Part shown: positions 53,958 through 62,153 of the stretch, in pieces | Layout: every line of letters begins with the position of its first letter | How positions within the stretch are numbered: position 1 is the stretch's first letter | Source of the DNA: Atopobiaceae bacterium | GTDB lineage: Bacteria > Actinomycetota > Coriobacteriia > Coriobacteriales > Atopobiaceae | Length of the DNA: 64,000 bases | Direction: 5' to 3' | Assembly: GCA_017545665.1 (NCBI GenBank) | Contig: JAFWKQ010000116.1 | Location: 62,001-126,000, forward strand | The notes under the pieces: generated by a model | Told to the model about the DNA's origin: nothing | Seen by the model: the letters and a program-made list of their open reading frames with translations, nothing else | The model's database searches: none | Translations under genes and position numbers: made by a program

Positions 53958-54053
53958 GTGTCAATGCCCCGTCCCCGTGACACCGTGTCAGCGACCCCGC
54001 GCGGTATCGCTGTGTCACGGGGACGTGTGTCACGGGGACGGGGGCGTTGACAC
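53958..54053. repeat. REPIN-like pair with GTGTCACGGGGAC ends
   Basis: GTGTCAATGCCCCGTCCCCG plus TGACAC (53958-53983) is repeated inverted at 54028-54053 (GTGTCACGGGGACGGGGGCG plus TTGACAC), with GCGGTATCGCTGTGTC-type sequence and a further GTGTCACGGGGACG between. A single copy lies at 54403-54429. GTGTCACGGGGAC palindromes are typical of REP elements mobilised by RAYT-type transposases, but none is in the window. Confidence 0.75.
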
Positions 54054-54106
54054 GCCCAGCGCGGTGTCGCTGGAATGGGGTCTCCATAACACATGGCTCA
54101 ATAACC

Positions 54107-54429
54107 CGAATAAACGGCGAAAAGGGAGGTTGATTCGATCCAAAACGCCGCTTGTTCGGATTCGGTTTTCGCGAAAACCGAATAACCGACATTTTGGATT
54201 TTATCATGGCGGAAAACGCCGTTTGTTCGGGTTTGGGAACCTCTGTGACCCAGTGGAGGGTAGCCAAAAACCGAACAAACGGAAAAATCAAAGCAAAAAA
54301 ACCTCGAAATGCCGTTTGTTCGGATTCCGTCGAAATGAAAACCGAACAAGCGGAGTTTTGCAGCAAGTTTTGGCGGAAAACGCCGTTTGTTCGGGTTTGA
54401 ACGTGTCAGCGCCCCTTTCCCCGTGACAC
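54107..54429. repeat. GCCGTTTGTTCGG palindrome array upstream of the deaminase gene
   Basis: About 290 bp with seven copies of GCCGTTTGTTCGG or its inverse: forward at about 54147, 54211, 54312 and 54381; inverse (CCGAACAAACGG or CCGAATAAACGG) at about 54107, 54272 and 54342. Adjacent copies form hairpins (for example GGTTTTCGCGAAAACC near 54163). A REP copy (54403-54429) closes the region. The sequence is unrelated to arrays A-C. It fills the space before the ATG at 54495, so the promoter of that gene must lie in it or be shared. Confidence 0.8.
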
Positions 54430-54494
54430 ACCCCTGACACTGCGTGCCCCAAATTGATATCATGCCCTTACGGCTAGGGCGTGGGGGTGAGCTC

Positions 54495-56975
54495 ATGGAG
54501 GAATTCGGACGTTTCTACCTGGACAAGGAAAAGGACCTTGTCGTCGACCTCTATCGCGAGACGAGCGAGCTGCGCTACGTGCTCAGGACGCCGAACCATG
54601 GGACGGGCAACCTCATAACCAACCTCGCCTCCCTGTGCAAACTGGATTTATCTACCGACGAGGACGGCCTCAGGGTAATTCGGGGCACGCTACCCTGCTA
54701 CATCGATGGCAACAACCGTATGGTCTTCGTCTTCCGCTTGCTCGACACGAAGGTCGCGAACATCTACCCGGATGGGAGAATCGAGCGGAAGGCGTACATA
54801 CCCGCCATCGCAAAGACCCTGATGAGCCAAACCAAGGACTACCGTCAGGACTTTCGCAAGACCGTCGTGAAGACCTACATCCTGCGCGAGTGCAAGTTCC
54901 GCACCGACCTGCACACCCACATGAACGCCAACCTGGACCCGGACGTCCTCATCGCCCTGGGCATCCACCACCAAATACGTTACCCGCTTTACTACATCAA
55001 GAAGCTGGGGCTTAGGGTATCTTTCGAGCAGGAGCAACTCCTCGCGACGCGTCGGGCCAAGGCAGCGACGGAGCTTCGCGACTCCCCGCTCAAGGGCAAA
55101 TACCTAAACCGCAGGATCGACGACAATACATTCTTGAACTTCGCCTCCCTCATACTGCAAAACCTCGACAACGCGTCATGGAACATCCCCAGGATCAGGG
55201 CTTCGCTGGCAATCATGAAGGACGGTCAGGCCGTCTTCACCAATCTCGAGAAGGTCTACCTGTATCGCTACGTCTTTTGCAAGGGCGTGCCCGCTGACGA
55301 TCCCATCCATATCCACAGCACGGGGCACATTCCCGACCACGAAATAGTCGAGACCCTAGAAACGATGAAAGCTGACAGAAGCCACCCCGTGTTCTCCACG
55401 AACAGCGTCTTCCAAGACAAGCTGCTGTGGATTGCGCGGAGCTATGCCTCCCGCGGCATCGACTACGCGGAGATCTCCGACACCACGCTGGCAAAGCCCG
55501 AGGACGCGCCGCACATGCTGTCCGAGGTCCATAAGGTAATGCCAGCCATCATGCGGGAGACCGGGGTCACGCTACGCTTTTTGGCGGCGGTTCGGCGGAC
55601 GCCGCTCACGATTGTGCGTGACAAGATCGCCCCGGACGGCTACCTGCATAAGAGCCTGCAGGCCATACGGGCGGTGGCAGCAGACCCATACGTGGCCGGA
55701 AGCGACATCGTCGGCGAGGAGATAAATGACGTACGCGACCTCGCGCCGCTACTTGCGGAGCTCGACCGCATCGCAGCGGACCACCCCAGCTTTACGATAC
55801 GCGTCCATGCCGGTGAGAACGACGGTCTGCGGGACAACGTCGCCAACGCAATCAAGTGCGTCAAAGAGGGGCTGGCGCCAGGCCAGCCCATGCCTCCCGT
55901 CCGAATCGGCCACGGGCTCTACACCAGAAACCTCACCTCGAAGAAAGGGCAGCAGCTTCTTGACGACCTAAGGAGAAGCGGCGCTGTGCTGGAGTTCCAG
56001 ATCACCTCGAACGTACGCCTGAACAACCTCAGCCAGCTCGGGTGCCATCCCCTGCGACAGTACCTGGCGGCGGGTGTGCCCTGCGTGCAGGGGACGGACG
56101 GCGGGGCCATATACGGGACGGACTCGATCGACGAGCAACTCGCCCTCCAGAAGGCGCTCGACCTCTCGGACGCGGAGCTCATCGCCATGCGTCGAGCAGA
56201 GGACGTGGTGCGACGCCGAGGCCTCGCCGCCCTCGAGGAGAAGATGCGCGCCTTTGCGCGGGAGGCGGGCACGGAGGACGTCGAGACCTTTTACGCCGCG
56301 AAGATGCTGGCACAGCAGCAACCGGAGGAGACCCTGCTAGACCTGCCCGACGGCCAAGACAGCGCCAGCGTCTTCTCTGGCATGATCGAGGAGCTACCAA
56401 ACGACCGGGTCCCAGTGATCCTCGTGGGCGGGTCGTTCAATAACGACCGCCACGCTACCAGGCGGCGCCGCGACGTATGCGCCCTTCTGGACGACCTTCT
56501 TGACAAGGGAGATCCCAGCAAGATGTTCCTGATCATAGGCCACAGCTTCTCGGGCTACGAGCGCTACGTTGCCGATAAAAACCGCGGGCGGTTCGACGTC
56601 TACGCCTTCGTACCAGCCAGGATCGAGCCGAAGGAGGCCAAGGCCCTCACGCGAGCCAAAGTCCGAATACGGGTATCCATCGAGCCTAGCGCCATGGGCA
56701 TCTACAAGAGCGTCGCCTACGAGGTCTTCAAGCGCAGACCCTCGGTACTTGTCGCCCTCGACGGCAACTCATCTGCCGCGAACATGGTCCAAGACGCCAA
56801 GAACGGGAAGCGCAGGTGTCACATATTCGTCCTCAACAAGAGGGGCATGCTGCGCGAGAAGGCCAAGAACCTCGAAGGGTACGTGTCCCTTTTTAGCACG
56901 GACGACGACCTGGCGAGCCTGGTCTGTGACGCCGTGGAGACATGCTACCCGCAACATTGGCTGCGACAGGAGTGA
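54495..56975 (+). CDS. Adenosine-deaminase-like protein with N-terminal extension and C-terminal SLOG/TIR-like domain
   Basis: An 826-residue protein. Residues 1-130 are an unrecognised extension. Residues about 135-590 are a metal-dependent deaminase barrel: zinc ligands HTH at 140-142 (DLHTHMNANL), the catalytic HAGE at 438-441 (VHAGEND), IGHG at 472-474 and TDGG at 533-536. The last is TDD in true adenosine deaminases: the zinc Asp is kept but the substrate-binding Asp is Gly, so specificity may differ. Residues about 637-826 are an alpha/beta domain starting VPVILVGGSFNND, with a Rossmann-like order of strands, resembling SLOG/TIR-type nucleotide sensors. The architecture suggests an immune or nucleotide-signalling enzyme. 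Frequent AGG arginine codons set it apart from its neighbours and hint at transfer. GGGGGTGAGCTC precedes the ATG. Confidence 0.75.
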   Translation: MEEFGRFYLDKEKDLVVDLYRETSELRYVLRTPNHGTGNLITNLASLCKLDLSTDEDGLRVIRGTLPCYIDGNNRMVFVFRLLDTKVANIYPDGRIERKAYIPAIAKTLMSQTKDYRQDFRKTVVKTYILRECKFRTDLHTHMNANLDPDVLIALGIHHQIRYPLYYIKKLGLRVSFEQEQLLATRRAKAATELRDSPLKGKYLNRRIDDNTFLNFASLILQNLDNASWNIPRIRASLAIMKDGQAVFTNLEKVYLYRYVFCKGVPADDPIHIHSTGHIPDHEIVETLETMKADRSHPVFSTNSVFQDKLLWIARSYASRGIDYAEISDTTLAKPEDAPHMLSEVHKVMPAIMRETGVTLRFLAAVRRTPLTIVRDKIAPDGYLHKSLQAIRAVAADPYVAGSDIVGEEINDVRDLAPLLAELDRIAADHPSFTIRVHAGENDGLRDNVANAIKCVKEGLAPGQPMPPVRIGHGLYTRNLTSKKGQQLLDDLRRSGAVLEFQITSNVRLNNLSQLGCHPLRQYLAAGVPCVQGTDGGAIYGTDSIDEQLALQKALDLSDAELIAMRRAEDVVRRRGLAALEEKMRAFAREAGTEDVETFYAAKMLAQQQPEETLLDLPDGQDSASVFSGMIEELPNDRVPVILVGGSFNNDRHATRRRRDVCALLDDLLDKGDPSKMFLIIGHSFSGYERYVADKNRGRFDVYAFVPARIEPKEAKALTRAKVRIRVSIEPSAMGIYKSVAYEVFKRRPSVLVALDGNSSAANMVQDAKNGKRRCHIFVLNKRGMLREKAKNLEGYVSLFSTDDDLASLVCDAVETCYPQHWLRQE

Positions 56976-57003
56976 GGCGTGGCCATCCCCTTATGCACGC
57001 AAG

Positions 57004-57315
57004 CTACGAAACCCGAACGCACTCGCCGTTGGCCAGAAGTCGGAGCATGAGGTCAGACGACGCCGTATGCGCCAGAACCGTGCGCGCATTGTAGAGGTCG
57101 CTGCGCTCGACGAACGCCTCAGCCTCAGCGCGCAGCATGCCGCTTGTCGACTTGCCTGCCGCAGGAGAAGCCGCAAGCATCGCGAGCACACGTGAGCCCT
57201 TCTTGTAACTGAGCTCACCAAGGTACCTGAGCAGCGGCAGGAAGGCATGTGCCACACTCCAATCGCTATAAGACGCCATAACGTCGAGCCCGTCGACGTT
57301 CGCTCGACACTCCAT
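57004..57315 (-). pseudogene. Nucleoside kinase gutted by an internal in-frame deletion
   Basis: 103 codons. The N-terminus ends in a P-loop (LAASPAAGKST), and then without a break comes a C-terminal segment (AEAFVERSDLYNARTVLAHT) typical of the end of the nucleoside/nucleotide kinase family in this lineage. The middle 150-200 residues, including the Walker B and substrate-binding parts, are missing, joined in frame near 57160. AAAGGTGACAAC precedes the ATG at 57315. It cannot be an active kinase. It lies immediately downstream of the deaminase-sensor gene on the opposite strand. Confidence 0.6.
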
Positions 57316-57433
57316 GTTGTCACCTTTCACCGCAAAGCCAGAAGCAAAGCCCTAGCCATTTGAGCGGAGGAACGTTGTTCAAGGTATCGGTAAAAGGAAT
57401 AGCTGCGGTGGGAGGCCCGTCCTCATTGTTCCG

Positions 57434-57796
57434 ATGTGTTGCGACGTAAAGAGCGTCCCCAATGCCCTATTCTGCCAAGACGGTGGGCAGCTCGAGTGGG
57501 TAAATACGGATCGCCTCGGCTCCATTCCTCTCCCCGCAGGCTACCTGGCATCCATTCGCAACGAGCGGCCAAGTCCCATGGCGTGGGAATGCGAGACCGT
57601 TCCAGATTACGGCGACGATCTATTTTCCGTTGCCCTCGTAGTTCGTGGCGCAAACACGGAAAAGCAGTATTGGCTGGACGGCGCATGCGACTTTTCCCAT
57701 CGACTCAAGGAGCTGGGGCACCAAGACGCATCGTTTGTGGGGGTAAAGTACGAAGGCGGGACTGAGCTACAGGTAGTCTTTAGCACTCGGCCCTAA
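57434..57796 (+). CDS. Hypothetical protein
   Basis: A 120-codon frame (starting MCCDVKSVPNALFCQDGG) of no recognised family, with a moderately polar composition and no membrane helix, signal or repeat. There is no clear ribosome binding site at 57434 and the frame continues upstream without a better start, so it may be the surviving C-terminal end of a longer gene. GC composition is similar to flanks. The gene lies between the kinase remnant and two converging acyltransferases. Confidence 0.4.
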   Translation: MCCDVKSVPNALFCQDGGQLEWVNTDRLGSIPLPAGYLASIRNERPSPMAWECETVPDYGDDLFSVALVVRGANTEKQYWLDGACDFSHRLKELGHQDASFVGVKYEGGTELQVVFSTRP

Positions 57797-57934
57797 ACGA
57801 CGAGCTCCAAATATGGCACCGTAGACGCATATGCAACTCATATTCGCTTCGACTGCAGTTGCCCGACTCCGCGCTCATGTGCAAGCTGTTCGGCATGCTT
57901 TAGTAGCATGGGCAACGAAGCCCCGCAAAGGTCG

Positions 57935-59239
57935 CTATTGCAAGCCCAAGCTCCTAATCAGGCCGTTCTCCGGCGTGATGAAGGAGCTCTCCTCGCCCCG
58001 CGCAAAGGCGATTCCACGCCTCTCGAGCTGCTCGGCCAACGCACCTTCATACACGTCGCCCTCGAAGGCGCGAACCAGCTCTATGTCGAAATAGCCCGCC
58101 GTTGCCGTGATGTACAGCGTAACGGTCCTCATGCCCGGTTGACAGTTAGTGGCCTTGTAATGCGTGGAGACGATCTGGTCCTCGAATCCCCGCGAGCGCA
58201 GGCCGCCCACGTAGTCGAGCATAAACGTGTCGTTGTTGGCGTTTTTGGCAAAGTTGAGCACCTGAAGCTTCTCGCGATAGCTATGCATCACCTGGCTAAC
58301 CTGCCGCACGGCTCCTCCCATCGCATTTGCCGTGTGGCGCGCGGCGTTGGGGTCGTTTGACTCGCGCAGGATCCTGCGCATGAGCTGGCATCGCCCGGCG
58401 AAGTCGAGGCTGGCCATCTGCTCGGGCCTATACGCCAGGCGAAGGGCGCCCACGCAATTCTTGAACGTGTTGGGGACTTCGAGAGCCTTCCTGTAGGAAG
58501 CCGGTATGAGGGCGCCGACCGTCTCATTCGTGTTTGGGTGAACCTGAAACACCGCATCGGACATGAGCACCTGCAGCGTGGCGACGGGCGAGCTCTGGCA
58601 CGAACGCACGAGCTCCATGAACTCGCTCTCCTTCACGCGGAAGTTAACGCCGCGCATATTGTTCAGGGGCGCCTCGTCGTTCTCGGGCAAGTGGTAGAAC
58701 CTCTCGCGAAAGAAGTCGTTTGAGTAGTCCTCCGGTACCTCGTAGGTCCTGCTATAGGGATCGGTCTCCTCGCCCTCGAGTGCAGGCTGCCCCGGCACGC
58801 GCAGGCCGTCGGCTGGATAGTCAACCCCGTCCTTGCGGCAGAAGTAGCGATTGAGCACGGACTCGATGAACATATTTAGGCCCAATCCGTCGCAAAAGGC
58901 GTGGAACATCGAGAAGCTCATCACGTTGCCCTCGTAGGTTACGTCGAGGCAGTGCCAGTTGGTCTTGGGACCGCCTACCGCGCGCAGGCCTCCCTCGGCC
59001 ACCTCCATTGGCAGCGGGTTCCTGGCATAGAAGAAGTCCCCGTCGCGCTCCACCAAGGCATCGGCGAAATAGGGCGCGCGCTCAATCACGTCATTCACCG
59101 CCTCCTGCAGAATGCCACCGTGCACGTCCGTGGAGATGTGCACGTCCACCACATAGGTACGGTGCGGCGTGGTGCGAAAGCAGTTGTGCACACCGCTTAT
59201 GTTCTGCTCTTTGATCTGGAAGTCGGGCTGCGTCGCCAT
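57935..59239 (-). CDS. Condensation-domain-like acyltransferase (paralogue 1)
   Basis: A 434-residue protein of the chloramphenicol acetyltransferase/condensation superfamily. The catalytic HxxxDG motif is HAFCDG (His113, Asp117) with the general-base His, and KNCVGALRLAY and DYVGGL-type segments (DFAGRC region, then DYVGGLRSRG) fit stand-alone acyltransferases (PapA/WS-like). It may transfer an acyl chain to an alcohol or amine. TAGAGAGGTGGCACC precedes the ATG at 59239. A 22-bp-arm palindrome (59276-59324) with the same centre as that of the TetM-like gene lies just upstream. It follows a paralogue (59342-60628). Confidence 0.75.
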   Translation of the reverse strand: MATQPDFQIKEQNISGVHNCFRTTPHRTYVVDVHISTDVHGGILQEAVNDVIERAPYFADALVERDGDFFYARNPLPMEVAEGGLRAVGGPKTNWHCLDVTYEGNVMSFSMFHAFCDGLGLNMFIESVLNRYFCRKDGVDYPADGLRVPGQPALEGEETDPYSRTYEVPEDYSNDFFRERFYHLPENDEAPLNNMRGVNFRVKESEFMELVRSCQSSPVATLQVLMSDAVFQVHPNTNETVGALIPASYRKALEVPNTFKNCVGALRLAYRPEQMASLDFAGRCQLMRRILRESNDPNAARHTANAMGGAVRQVSQVMHSYREKLQVLNFAKNANNDTFMLDYVGGLRSRGFEDQIVSTHYKATNCQPGMRTVTLYITATAGYFDIELVRAFEGDVYEGALAEQLERRGIAFARGEESSFITPENGLIRSLGLQ

Positions 59240-59275
59240 GGTGCCACCTCTCTAAGCTCTGTGTCTCTGTACCGA

Positions 59276-59324
59276 ATTTTATCACCTACCAAGAGGGAGT
59301 ACCCCTCCTGATAGGTGATAAAAT
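59276..59324. promoter_or_regulatory. 22-bp-arm palindrome upstream of acyltransferase paralogue 1
   Basis: ATTTTATCACCTACCAAGAG and two more bases pair with the right arm at 20 of 22 positions, around AGTAC. The centre AGGGAGTACCCC matches AGGGAGTATCCC of the palindrome at 2788-2830. No U-tract. It ends 37 nt before the ATG at 59239 and 18 nt after the stop of paralogue 2. A regulator operator is the most likely reading, but an RNA hairpin remains possible. Confidence 0.7.
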
Positions 59325-59341
59325 ATGGCCAGTCCACACCC

Positions 59342-60628
59342 CTACTTTGAGGGCATCTCCGCTAAGGGATTGAGGTAAGTCTCTGCGGGCAGCGACTCAT
59401 AGGCTATGCCCACCTCATCCAACACCGCGCAGAACGCCTTACGGTATCGGTCGCTCGCGAAGGTCTGCGAAAAGCTGATGTGGAAGTATCCTGCCGTCTC
59501 ACTCATAAGGATAAAGGCCGAGCCACCGCAGGGGTCGGCATTGAGGTAGCGTACGTCGACGACTTGGCCCTCGTAGCCAGGCGTCTTAAGACTGCCCACG
59601 TAGTCCACGTAAAAAGTGTCCTGCGGACGTGTTTGTGGCATCGAGAATATCTTGGTCTTGAGGAAGAAGAAGGGCATCTTTTTGCCCAAGTGGGTCATCA
59701 TGTTGATGGAAGACGAGAGCAGCAACGCCATCTCCTCGCCCATCTGCTCCTTCATCGTTCCACGCAACTGCGCCGCAAGCTCAGTTGCAGACTTGGTTCG
59801 CGCATCTTCGGGCCTCACGGGCAAGAACACCGCCGCACTGCAGTTTTTGAAGGTCTTGTCTGCATGCAGGAACCTGCGCAACGAAATAGGCAGCACGTTC
59901 ATTACCACGCCTTCGCTCGGATGATGCTCGCGCTCCACGGTTAGGGCAGCAAACGCGGATATCGCGGAGGCCGGCGAGCTTCCGCACGCCTTGCACCAGC
60001 CCAGCAGGTCCCCGGTGCGCACCTTAAGCGGCAGGCGGTGCATGGTGGGTCCTTGGTTGCCCTGCTCGTCCAGCTCGGGCAGGCGGAATCGCACCTCGCC
60101 TCCGGAAAGCTTCTTGAGCTCCTCGACGTCCGCATCGGTCTTTGTGGCAAAGGCATCAAACTCCTCAGCCGGATCGTAGGGTACCGCCTCAGTTATGATT
60201 CCTTCGCTCGTATACTCCTTGCCATCCTTAAGGCAGAAATAGTGGTAGAGCGTCGCCTCGATAAGGCGGTTGAGGCCAAGCCCGTCGCAGAAGGCGTGAT
60301 TCATGGCAAAGCGCACCGTACGGCCGGAGTAGGTAACGTCCACCATGTGATAGTTGGTGCCGGTTCCGCCCACAGTGCGAGCCTCATCGCATTCCGCAAC
60401 AAGGAACGGCAAGTCGTTGCTGGCATAGTAGTACAGGCCCTTTTTGCGCACGAACGTCTGACGGTAGTAGGGCAGGCGCTCCAACGCCTTGTCCACGGCG
60501 GCCTGCAGCATATCGCCACGCACGTCCTCGCTAAGGACGACCTCAACCACGAAGCAGCGGAGATCCATCTTCCCATAGCTGAATATGGCACCGCTCGCGT
60601 TCCATTCCTTTGCGGTAAAACTCGGCAT
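59342..60628 (-). CDS. Condensation-domain-like acyltransferase (paralogue 2)
   Basis: A 428-residue relative of the previous gene with the same HAFCDG motif (His111, Asp115) and a similar YRKAFCAVLDEVGIAYESL C-terminus. The two share overall layout but differ in sequence throughout, so the duplication is old. GAAAGGACTAAAAC precedes the ATG at 60628. Probably co-expressed with paralogue 1 or separated from it by the palindrome. No carrier protein or NRPS gene is adjacent, though the truncated NRPS lies 12 kb away. Confidence 0.75.
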   Translation of the reverse strand: MPSFTAKEWNASGAIFSYGKMDLRCFVVEVVLSEDVRGDMLQAAVDKALERLPYYRQTFVRKKGLYYYASNDLPFLVAECDEARTVGGTGTNYHMVDVTYSGRTVRFAMNHAFCDGLGLNRLIEATLYHYFCLKDGKEYTSEGIITEAVPYDPAEEFDAFATKTDADVEELKKLSGGEVRFRLPELDEQGNQGPTMHRLPLKVRTGDLLGWCKACGSSPASAISAFAALTVEREHHPSEGVVMNVLPISLRRFLHADKTFKNCSAAVFLPVRPEDARTKSATELAAQLRGTMKEQMGEEMALLLSSSINMMTHLGKKMPFFFLKTKIFSMPQTRPQDTFYVDYVGSLKTPGYEGQVVDVRYLNADPCGGSAFILMSETAGYFHISFSQTFASDRYRKAFCAVLDEVGIAYESLPAETYLNPLAEMPSK

Positions 60629-60705
60629 GTTTTAGTCCTTTCGATAGCAAACAAAGGGGAATATGCCTAATTATACATGGAACAGGGATCACGTCGGGCG
60701 GTTTG

Positions 60706-60781
60706 GCGTGGAACAGGGGGCGGGTTTTCCGTTCCACTTTCCTCGGAAAGTGGAACGGAAAACCCGCCCCCTGCTCCACGC
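60706..60781. repeat. 76-bp palindrome with 37-bp arms
   Basis: GCGTGGAACAGGGGGCGGGT then TTTCCGTTCCACTTTCC pairs with the right arm except one base (GAAC/GCTC), loop TC. It abuts the stop of tenA (the TAG at 60784). No U-tract on the minus strand. It is a very stable hairpin at the 3' end of the tenA transcript and may be a mobile palindrome rather than a classical terminator. Confidence 0.75.
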
Positions 60782-60783
60782 CG

Positions 60784-61437
60784 CTACCTATAGAGCTCAT
60801 CCCACAGTCTGTTCTCGTATGCCGCGCACGTTTGGAAAATCTCGCAGAGTTGTTTTGCCTCGCCATCCTGAATGCCAGCAGCCTGCGCATCAAGAACGTC
60901 TATCCATTGTTGGTTCGCTGCAACGTAATCGTCGCACGTGTAGGCCTCGAACCAACCCCTATAAGGCGAAGCCGCGATTTGCATAGGGTACTTCTCCATC
61001 ATGCGTTGCCCAATATAGGCATAGACCCAAGAGCATTGCAGCTGGGCGGTAAGGCCCGCGAGGACGCCCCCTTCCTCCACCTGTCTGCGCATATAGTCAA
61101 TGTATTCAACTATCACGGAGCATTTGGGGCACTGGGCCACATCATCCTCCGTAATGCCAAGCGCTCTCATCTGCGGCACGTGCACCTGCGCCGTTTCTTT
61201 GTTGGTTTGCGCAATAACGAAACCGATGAACTCCTTGAGCGCCAAATCGTCTGCTCGCTCCCTTATGCGCTCAAGAATGTCTATGTAGTCCAGCAAGTAC
61301 AGGTAGTCTTGAATCATGTAGTAGCGATAACGCCGCTCATCGAGGACCCCCGTGGCCATTTCGACGACAAAAGGCTTCTCTGCCGCCTGCGACCACAGCT
61401 CCCGCACGCTTTCGTGCAGCACCTTTGAAAGCCTCAC
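60784..61437 (-). CDS. tenA: TenA-family thiaminase II
   Basis: A 217-residue TenA protein, which hydrolyses aminopyrimidine thiamine breakdown products for salvage. RYYMIQDYLYLLDYIDIL and the catalytic-region Cys in AQLQCSWVYAYIG plus YRGWFEAYTCDDY are typical. I chose the GTG at 61437, with AGGGAGTC upstream, which clears the stop of the methyltransferase gene by 10 nt. The ATG at 61470 would overlap that gene by 22 nt. It is the last gene of the thiD-methyltransferase-tenA operon. Confidence 0.88.
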   Translation of the reverse strand: MRLSKVLHESVRELWSQAAEKPFVVEMATGVLDERRYRYYMIQDYLYLLDYIDILERIRERADDLALKEFIGFVIAQTNKETAQVHVPQMRALGITEDDVAQCPKCSVIVEYIDYMRRQVEEGGVLAGLTAQLQCSWVYAYIGQRMMEKYPMQIAASPYRGWFEAYTCDDYVAANQQWIDVLDAQAAGIQDGEAKQLCEIFQTCAAYENRLWDELYR

Positions 61438-61447
61438 GGTTGACTCC

Positions 61448-62152
61448 CTAGCATTCTGCGACGATGGCAACGTATCCCCCGCTCTTGTAGCCTTCCAAAA
61501 CCTCTTCCGGCTCTTCGTTCGTATACAAGGGATTCTTTATCAGAGTCTGGTAATAGGACAAGTTCGCGAAGCCAAGATTCTCAAGAATGCCGATCTTCTC
61601 TTCCGTCGTGTGCCAAACCCCGCTGGCGGCAAGGGCCAACGGATAGGGAAGCTCGGGCATCGCGCCATCTAGGAACTCATGGTCGTAGGTGTTCAGACTC
61701 TTGCCAAGGAGGTACATGAAGCCAAACGCACTCTCCTTGGGAACGTCGAGCAATACGAGCCTGCCGCCTTCCTTTAGGGCGCGCTTGCACTTGTCGTAGG
61801 CGGGCCTGAGGTCGGCAATGTAGCTGGAGCTCCCGTTGAAGTAGATAATGTCGTACGTGCTGTCCGCCAGGTCAACGTCTTCTATCGTGCTGTAGCTTAT
61901 GACCTTGATGCCGCGCTTCTGTGCGATTTTTCCCATGTCCTCGGACGGCTCGATTCCCTCAAGGTTCGTACAGTCGATGTAGCTTTCGAAGAGGCCGCTG
62001 CCGCAACCCACCGATAGCAGCCTTTTTCCCTCGATGTTTCCCAAAGCCTTTTGGAACAGCTTGAGCTCGCTTGCAAACAGGTTGTCGTTTTTCATGAACC
62101 ATTCGTCGTACTGCGCCGCGTACCCATCAAACATCACATTTTTTGCATTCAT
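61448..62152 (-). CDS. Class I SAM-dependent methyltransferase
   Basis: A 234-residue methyltransferase. Motif I is LLSVGCGSGLFES, motif II contains DIIYFNGSSSY in place of the usual FD, and LKEGGRLVLLDVP is the post-II motif. The substrate is unknown. The ATG at 62152 (AAGGTAGC upstream) almost abuts the thiD stop (62154). Its place between thiD and tenA suggests a role in thiamine precursor metabolism or repair (inference). Confidence 0.82.
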   Translation of the reverse strand: MNAKNVMFDGYAAQYDEWFMKNDNLFASELKLFQKALGNIEGKRLLSVGCGSGLFESYIDCTNLEGIEPSEDMGKIAQKRGIKVISYSTIEDVDLADSTYDIIYFNGSSSYIADLRPAYDKCKRALKEGGRLVLLDVPKESAFGFMYLLGKSLNTYDHEFLDGAMPELPYPLALAASGVWHTTEEKIGILENLGFANLSYYQTLIKNPLYTNEEPEEVLEGYKSGGYVAIVAEC

Positions 62153-62153
62153 G

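Noticed and set aside
54495..56975. A complete RADAR defence system
   Set aside because: The deaminase is RdrB-like in size, but no RdrA ATPase gene lies beside it and it has an extra C-terminal domain. Only a tentative relation is justified.
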